Made by a program: the position numbers and the translations under genes
The notes under the pieces: generated by a model
Database searches by the model: none
What the model was told of the DNA's origin: nothing
The model's input: only the letters and a program-made list of their open reading frames with translations
Shown: piece by piece, positions 59,106-64,000 of the stretch
Layout: the number at the start of each line of letters is the position of its first letter
How positions within the stretch are numbered: the first letter of the stretch is position 1
Source of the DNA: Bacillus subtilis
GTDB taxonomy: Bacteria > Pseudomonadota > Alphaproteobacteria > Rhizobiales > Rhizobiaceae
Reading direction: 5' to 3'
Length of the DNA: 64,000 nt
NCBI GenBank assembly: GCA_021733665.1
Contig: JAHREI010000001.1
Location: 558,001 to 622,000, forward strand

Positions 59106-61352
59106 TCAGGCCTTTTGACGCTTGAGCAGGCTGAGAGGAGAGACCGCTTTTGGATCTTTCTTCTTGCCTGCCTTCAGGCGAAGGGCGTTGCTGACCACGA
59201 GGATCGAAGACAGCGACATGGAAAGCGCTGCAATCAGCGGTGTAACATAGCCGAACAGCGCAATGGGTACGGCGATGATATTATAAACCAGTGACAATGC
59301 AAAGTTCTGACGGATCAGTTTTCCTGCCTCGCGGGAGATGGTCACTGCCAGCGGTACAGCTGTCAGACTGTCATGCAGGAAGACGAAATCCGCAGCATTA
59401 CGACCGATATCCGCGGCTGTTGCCGGAGCCATGGAAACATAAGCCGACATCAGCGCCGGTGCATCATTCAGCCCGTCACCAACCATAAGCACTTTGTGGC
59501 CTTCATTGGTGCGTTCGGTCACCAGTTCCGATTTATGAGCAGGCAGAATCTCCGCGCGATATTTCTCAATACCCAGCTGACGGGCCAGCGTCTTGACGGC
59601 CAGCTCTTTGTCTCCGGAGAGAATTTCAACGCTGAGTTTTTCATCTTTCAGCGCCTGCACAGAGCGGGCAGCATCATCACGCGGGCTGTCTTCAAAACGG
59701 AAGGCCTCGAGCAGGTTGCCATTGCGGGTCAGAACGGTTTCTGTGCCGGTGCTGGCAGTGTTTTGCGAATTATCTGCAACTGCCCAGTCACGACGGCCAA
59801 GGCGATAAATATCCTGCCCCATACGGGCTTCGATACCGGCACCGCTCACTTCTTCAATCAGGTCAAAGCGGATGTTCTTTGCCGGATTGGTGAAGGCGGT
59901 CAATGCACGCGACAGCGGGTGGCGGGAATAGAGTGCCAGTTCTGCGGCCAGCTCAAGTGCATTTTGGTCAAGAGCGCCGCGCTCCATGAGCTGTGGCTGA
60001 CCGAGGGTTAGCGTGCCGGTCTTATCGAACATCACGCTGTCAATTTCAGCCATGCGTTCCATCGCAGAACCGTCTTTCACCATGATGCCGTTTTCAAACA
60101 GACGACGTGCGGCCACAACCTGCACAATCGGTACAGCCAGAGCCAGAGCGCACGGGCAGGTGATAATCAGTGTGGTGATCGCGACATAGGTGGACTGATA
60201 CCAGTCACCGGTCAGATAGAACCAGACGACAAAAGCCAGAAATGCAGTGGTATGCACAAGCGGTACATAAAGTGCGGAAGCACGGTCTGCCAATTGACGG
60301 TAACGGGCGCGGCCACCTTCTGCGGCATCCATCAGGCGCACCATTTCCGCAAGGAAAGAATTGTCGGCAGAGGCGGTGGCTTTTATCGTCAGCGGCGCGG
60401 TCAAGTTCATGGTGCCTGCACGGATTTTCGACCCTTGCGTCACCGGAATCGGCACACTCTCACCGGTCGCAATGGAACAGTCGAGATCGGAGCGGCCGCT
60501 TTCAACTACAGCATCGACCGGCACACGCTCACCAACGGCCAGAATAATGCGCATGGATGGGCGGATATCCGCAATCGGCATGAAATTATGCTGATTGTCA
60601 TCGCCGATCACAACAGCACCGCGTGCTGCCAGCTGGCTTAAACCTTTAACAGCAGAGCGTGCGCGTTCGCGCATCACGTGATCGAGTGTGCGGCCGATCA
60701 GCAGGAAAAACAGCAATGTCGCTGAGGCATCAAAATAAGCATGCTGACCGGAATTGAGCGTTTCATACACACTCATACCGAAGGCCAAAGTGATCGCCAG
60801 CGAAATCGGCACATCCATATTGGTGCGGCCGTGTTTCAGCGCATTCCATGCAGACATATAGAAAATACGGCCGGAATAAACCAAAGTCGGCAGCGCAATC
60901 AGACCGGACAGCCAGTGAAACATGTCACGTGTTGCTGCATCAGCACCGGACCAGACTGATACGGAAAACAACATGATATTCATGGAAGCAAAACCGGCCA
61001 CAGCCAGTGCAATCAGCAGACGGGAAAGCTGCGGATCTTTGTCATCGCCGAGCTCAAAAATATGAGCGGGATATCCGGCTTTCTGCAATGCATCAATCAC
61101 ATGCGGTGGTTCGATGCCGTCCTGCCAGCGGATGGAGACCCGCTTGGAGGATAGATTAACACGGGCATAGCTGACTTCCGGCAGCGCTTTCAGCGCACTT
61201 TCGACGGTCTGGATACATAGCCCGCAATGAACAGAAGGGACGGCCAGATCAAGCTGACGCTGACCGTCTCCGAGGATGCGGCTTGCCAGCAACAACTCCT
61301 CCGGACGATAATCCGCAGCAGAAAATTGAATACCGGAGCCGCAGCAACTCAT
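59106..61352 (-). CDS. fixI: Copper-transporting P-type ATPase CcoI/FixI
   Basis: A 748-residue P1B-type ATPase for copper delivery to cbb3 oxidase. The cysteine-rich N-terminus (MSCCGSG) and HMA domain with C43-G-L-C46 are followed by eight helices with the CPC metal site (about residues 399-401) and LAVP. Phosphorylation Asp is D443 in DKTGTLT, and the hinge is GDGLNDAPAL. SIAMGTATGESVPIP-type actuator (CSIATGESVPIPV) is present. The start overlaps the fixH stop by 4 bases. Confidence 0.93.
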   Translation of the reverse strand: MSCCGSGIQFSAADYRPEELLLASRILGDGQRQLDLAVPSVHCGLCIQTVESALKALPEVSYARVNLSSKRVSIRWQDGIEPPHVIDALQKAGYPAHIFELGDDKDPQLSRLLIALAVAGFASMNIMLFSVSVWSGADAATRDMFHWLSGLIALPTLVYSGRIFYMSAWNALKHGRTNMDVPISLAITLAFGMSVYETLNSGQHAYFDASATLLFFLLIGRTLDHVMRERARSAVKGLSQLAARGAVVIGDDNQHNFMPIADIRPSMRIILAVGERVPVDAVVESGRSDLDCSIATGESVPIPVTQGSKIRAGTMNLTAPLTIKATASADNSFLAEMVRLMDAAEGGRARYRQLADRASALYVPLVHTTAFLAFVVWFYLTGDWYQSTYVAITTLIITCPCALALAVPIVQVVAARRLFENGIMVKDGSAMERMAEIDSVMFDKTGTLTLGQPQLMERGALDQNALELAAELALYSRHPLSRALTAFTNPAKNIRFDLIEEVSGAGIEARMGQDIYRLGRRDWAVADNSQNTASTGTETVLTRNGNLLEAFRFEDSPRDDAARSVQALKDEKLSVEILSGDKELAVKTLARQLGIEKYRAEILPAHKSELVTERTNEGHKVLMVGDGLNDAPALMSAYVSMAPATAADIGRNAADFVFLHDSLTAVPLAVTISREAGKLIRQNFALSLVYNIIAVPIALFGYVTPLIAALSMSLSSILVVSNALRLKAGKKKDPKAVSPLSLLKRQKA

Positions 61353-61897
61353 TTTGCTGTTCCTTTCGCAACGTGGTCATCATCAATGACCACAAACTTA
61401 CCATTGGTAATATTCACACGATGAACCTGACGATAGGGTTCTTCAAGACCGGCATAGGTGTTGACTTCAACAACCCAGTTGCCGTCTTTTAGTTCCGCCT
61501 CTGCGGAGAGCATATTGTCTCCGGCAGGCAGCATATTCAGGGTCTGATCTTCTTTTTCATTCACCGGACGGCGGAAAACGGCAGTTGCACCAACCGTTTT
61601 GATCGGCTCACCATTGATGTCGGTCAGATGATAGGTGACGACACCGTTTTCATAATTCAGATGTTCCTGCCAGTTCAGCGCTGCATGCGCTTTACCGATA
61701 ATGGATTTCTCGTTGAATTCCTGACTGGCGACATAGGAGTTTTGCACAACAAGACCGGACCAGCTTCTGATCGCAGATGTCGCCATGATAAGATTTACAA
61801 TGATGATGACACCAAAGAAGGCGACCATAATAGCGAGCATATGCCAGCCGGTAAATTCACGACCCTGTGCAGGGGGCGATGTATCTTGCTTGATCAT
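61349..61897 (-). CDS. fixH: FixH/CcoH family cbb3 oxidase assembly protein
   Basis: A 182-residue membrane-anchored protein. One helix (FTGWHMLAIMVAFFGVIIIVNLIMATSA) is followed by a periplasmic FixH domain (SWSGLVVQNSYVASQEFNEK, LKDGNWVVEVNTYAG). It supports CcoI function and oxidase assembly. Its stop overlaps the fixI start by 4 bases. A family A repeat lies between it and fixG, so fixH may be separated from fixG transcriptionally or the repeat is read through. Confidence 0.93.
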   Translation of the reverse strand: MIKQDTSPPAQGREFTGWHMLAIMVAFFGVIIIVNLIMATSAIRSWSGLVVQNSYVASQEFNEKSIIGKAHAALNWQEHLNYENGVVTYHLTDINGEPIKTVGATAVFRRPVNEKEDQTLNMLPAGDNMLSAEAELKDGNWVVEVNTYAGLEEPYRQVHRVNITNGKFVVIDDDHVAKGTAK

Positions 61898-61914
61898 CTG
61901 CTTGTCTCCGTAAT

Positions 61915-62017
61915 CAGAGCGGTCTCAGTTTATAGTGAAACGTTGAAACCGCTCTATCTCTTTATTTTTACGCATTACCTTCAAGTAAAGCTGTTTCCGG
62001 CTTTGGTTTGGAAATGC
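61915..62017 (-). repeat. Intergenic palindromic repeat, family A, copy 2 (inverted)
   Basis: Read on the minus strand it shows the same blocks as 58797-58896 (gcatttcca, aatgcgtaaaaa, agcggttt-caacg-ttca, aaaccgctct-type ends). It fills the fixG-fixH gap. Confidence 0.7.
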
Positions 62018-62018
62018 T

Positions 62019-63575
62019 TCAGCGCTTTTCAGGGGCGATGAAAGTGGCTTTATAGGTTGCCGATTCAGTGCCGTTAATGTCACGAACCGTCATAGTGAAA
62101 GGTGTGCTGCCTGCTGCAATGGCATCTTTAGGCATCACAACAAAGACTTTCAATGTTTTCAGGCGATCCGGCTCGGCATTGAAAACATGCTTGCCCGAAC
62201 CGTCAGCAGCCTGATCAGGGACATTGATCTCTGCCTGTGGCAGGCCGTCCACGATCAGTTCAAACTGGCGTGGTTCATTGACCATGTTGAGCAGTTTAAC
62301 CGTGTAACCATTACGAATGGAGCCGTCAGACAGCAGCACATATTGCGGGTTGCGATCCTGCAGAACGTTAATGCCAATCCGCTCGCGCATCAGCAGCGTT
62401 GTAATCAGCGCCACACCGATCAGCGCCCAGATCGAGAAATAGAACAGGCTGCGCGGACGGAACACTTTGGACATTTTCAGCTGCTGCACCTTATCATTAA
62501 AGGTGTTTTTAGCTTCATACACACGAGCCGGTTCAATCGGAGCGGTGCCGTCATTGGTGGCCAGTGCCATATTGGCATCGTAGTCGGACAAGGTGGAATA
62601 AGAAATCAAACCACGCGGTTTACCGATTTTGTCCATAACCGAGTTACAGGCATCAATACACAGCGCACAGGTAATGCATTCCAGCTGTTGCCCGTCACGG
62701 ATATCAATCCCCATCGGACAAACGGCAACACAGGCATTACAGTCAACGCAGTCACCAACGCTCTCACCGGCAGCGATGGCCTTCTTGGAGTTACGTGTCC
62801 GTGGTTCGCCGCGCCAGTCATTATAGGTCACTGTGAGCGAGTTCTCATCAAGCATAGCTGCCTGAATACGCGGCCACGGGCACATATAGGTACAGACCTG
62901 TTCGCGCATCAGTCCGCCGAACACATAGGTCGTGGCTGTCAGAATGGCGACAGTGATATAGGCGACCATCGCGGCCTGACCGGTAATAAACTCCATTGCC
63001 AGTGTCGGTGCGTCAGCAAAATAGAAAATCCATGCGCCACCGGTCATAATGGCAATCGCCAGCCAGATCGTGTGTTTGGTTACACGTTTTACCAGTTTGT
63101 TGGCATTCATCGGGGTGTTGTCGAGTTTGATACGCGCATTGCGGTCACCTTCAACAGCGCGCTCAACAACGAGAAACAGATCAACCCAGACGGTTTGCGG
63201 GCAGGTATAGCCGCACCATGCGCGCCCCGCGACACTGGTGACAAGGAACAGCCCGATACCGGCCATAATCAGCATACCGGCTACGTAATAGAATTCTTGC
63301 GGCCAGATTTCGATGAAGAAGAAGTAGAAACGGCGATGGGCAATATCAATCAGAACTGCCTGATCCGGTGCATAAGGACCACGATCCCAGCGCAGCCACG
63401 GCGTGAGATAATAGATGCCCAGCGTGATGAACATGATAATCCACTTGAAACGGCGGAAATCACCGCTCGCTCGTTTCGGGAAAACCTTGACGCGTGCAGC
63501 ATAAAGAGGACTGCGTTTTCCAGACGAATTAACTGCCTGTGCATCAATACGTTCAAACTCACCAGTATCAGACAT
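62019..63575 (-). CDS. fixG: Cytochrome c oxidase accessory protein CcoG/FixG
   Basis: A 518-residue membrane protein with about five helices, two 4Fe-4S motifs (CVDCNACVAVCP and CITCALCIDAC) and additional cysteines in WCGYTCPQTVW and CTYMCPWPR, followed by a C-terminal immunoglobulin-like FixG domain. CcoG reduces Cu2+ to Cu+ for cbb3 oxidase assembly. It heads the visible fixGHIS set; ccoNOQP lies upstream, since the ccoP end is seen at 63781. GGAGTA-like sequence precedes the ATG. Confidence 0.94.
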   Translation of the reverse strand: MSDTGEFERIDAQAVNSSGKRSPLYAARVKVFPKRASGDFRRFKWIIMFITLGIYYLTPWLRWDRGPYAPDQAVLIDIAHRRFYFFFIEIWPQEFYYVAGMLIMAGIGLFLVTSVAGRAWCGYTCPQTVWVDLFLVVERAVEGDRNARIKLDNTPMNANKLVKRVTKHTIWLAIAIMTGGAWIFYFADAPTLAMEFITGQAAMVAYITVAILTATTYVFGGLMREQVCTYMCPWPRIQAAMLDENSLTVTYNDWRGEPRTRNSKKAIAAGESVGDCVDCNACVAVCPMGIDIRDGQQLECITCALCIDACNSVMDKIGKPRGLISYSTLSDYDANMALATNDGTAPIEPARVYEAKNTFNDKVQQLKMSKVFRPRSLFYFSIWALIGVALITTLLMRERIGINVLQDRNPQYVLLSDGSIRNGYTVKLLNMVNEPRQFELIVDGLPQAEINVPDQAADGSGKHVFNAEPDRLKTLKVFVVMPKDAIAAGSTPFTMTVRDINGTESATYKATFIAPEKR

Positions 63576-63641
63576 GGTATACTCCGGGGGCTAGAGCAGT
63601 TTGAAAGCTTGGGGTGTTTTCATCAATAACTGCGCTAATAA

Positions 63642-63702
63642 TTAATCAGAGCGGTACCGGCCGGAGCGGAAAGCTGTACTTTGGCAGTACCGTTCTGATT
63701 AA
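63642..63702. repeat. Intergenic palindrome, family A/D-like
   Basis: Arms 63642-63657 and 63687-63702 pair over 16 bp with one G-U mismatch. The left arm shares taatcagagcggt with the end of the repeat at 61911. It lies between ccoP and fixG. Confidence 0.6.
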
Positions 63703-63741
63703 CTTCCCGATGTTTTAATAATCGGGCTGCTTGGTTGCTTA

Positions 63742-63768
63742 CCGGCCGGTGTATTAGGCTCCGGCCGG
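63742..63768. terminator. GC hairpin after ccoP
   Basis: CCGGCCGG (63742-63749) pairs with 63761-63768 about 13 bases past the ccoP stop on the minus strand. There is no U-run, so it may be an mRNA-end or attenuator hairpin. Confidence 0.45.
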
Positions 63769-63780
63769 CAATGATTTTTC

Positions 63781-64000
63781 TTACTCACCACCACCGAGGG
63801 AGTGAACATAGATAGCCAGCTGCTTAACAGTGGTATCGCCGAGACGGACTTCCCATGCCGGCATGACACCGTGCTGAGGTTTTCTGACCTGTTTGGCAAT
63901 ATCAGCTTCAGATGAACCATAGAGCCAGATTGCATCGGTCAGATCCGGCGCGCCGAATTCCTTGCTGCCCTTGGCATTTTCGCCATGGCAGGCTGCGCAG
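63781..64000 (-). CDS. ccoP: cbb3-type cytochrome c oxidase subunit CcoP, C-terminal part (5' end outside window)
   Basis: The last 72 residues of a di-haem cytochrome c. The frame begins at the window edge in CAACHGENAKGSKEFGAPDL, the second haem site, with the axial Met in HGVMPAWEVRL and the usual ending TVKQLAIYVHSLGGGE. CcoP is the membrane-anchored electron-entry subunit of cbb3 oxidase. The first haem domain and membrane helix lie beyond the window. It supports ccoNOQP directly upstream of fixGHIS. Confidence 0.9.
   Translation of the reverse strand, partial: CAACHGENAKGSKEFGAPDLTDAIWLYGSSEADIAKQVRKPQHGVMPAWEVRLGDTTVKQLAIYVHSLGGGE

Noticed and set aside
62187-63629. 480-codon antisense frame over fixG
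   Set aside because: fixG has complete family motifs; the antisense frame only reflects codon bias and has no ribosome site.
58934-64000. FNR/FixK boxes (TTGAT-N4-ATCAA) driving fixGHIS
   Set aside because: None was found in the fixG or fixH upstream gaps; the promoter may lie upstream of ccoN, outside the window.
1-64000. tRNA, rRNA, CRISPR arrays, insertion sequences or phage genes
   Set aside because: No cloverleaf-like genes with a universal T-loop, no regularly spaced direct repeats, and no transposase or integrase motifs were seen on either strand.

Overview
The window looks like chromosomal DNA of an alphaproteobacterium of the order Hyphomicrobiales, most likely a Brucellaceae relative of the Ochrobactrum/Pseudochrobactrum kind. 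The grounds are an Omp2b-type porin, a DUF1127 micro-protein, an alpha-r14-type small RNA with anti-Shine-Dalgarno loops, a full C-P lyase operon carrying a FosX most like the Mesorhizobium protein, fixGHIS genes, tct tricarboxylate uptake genes and rhizobial-style intergenic palindromic repeats. The genus is an inference. I saw no rRNA, tRNA, insertion sequence, prophage or CRISPR array.

Layout. 1-937: 3' part of a cystathionine beta-synthase. 1155-2135: a 55-residue membrane protein, an AT-rich stretch and the small RNA. 2136-7482: HAD phosphatase, XdhC-like protein and Lrp regulator, divergent from a large kinase/M23/phospho-lyase fusion. 7522-15491: cytochrome c, glyoxalase, YdiJ-type dehydrogenase, L,D-transpeptidase, DUF475/TerC protein with a long leader, MATE exporter. 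15584-23573: DppA-like peptidase, DUF1127, tctCBA, an extra binding protein and tctDE. 23742-31500: ABC exporter, porin, EamA/TetR pair, DoxX, ModE-like regulator, XRE-cupin regulator with omega-aminotransferase. 31565-37394: purine nucleoside permease and a FecI-FecR-TonB receptor signalling unit. 37667-43812: a pyridoxamine-pyruvate aminotransferase-like enzyme with a five-gene peptide-type ABC importer, followed by a LysR/MFS divergent pair. 46011-58772: phnF and phnGHI-fosX-phnJKL-transferase-phnCDE1E2-phnMN. 58934-64000: ccoS, fixI, fixH, fixG and the 3' end of ccoP, all on the minus strand.

How the parts work together. The phn block is a complete phosphonate import and C-P bond cleavage pathway. 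A clear PHO box and a probable PhnF operator lie upstream of phnG, and a weaker 11-bp-phased PHO-like array precedes phnC. FosX embedded in it suggests that the epoxyphosphonate fosfomycin is met during phosphonate use. tctCBA with tctDE is a tripartite tricarboxylate transporter with its own two-component control. The fix/cco block matures cbb3 oxidase. The pyridoxamine-pyruvate aminotransferase-like gene coupled to an ABC importer, and the kinase/phospho-lyase fusion with its Lrp regulator, are the least described units and the best candidates for new biology.

Intergenic space holds several related imperfect palindromes of about 60-110 bp. Two of them provide the stop codon of the adjacent gene.
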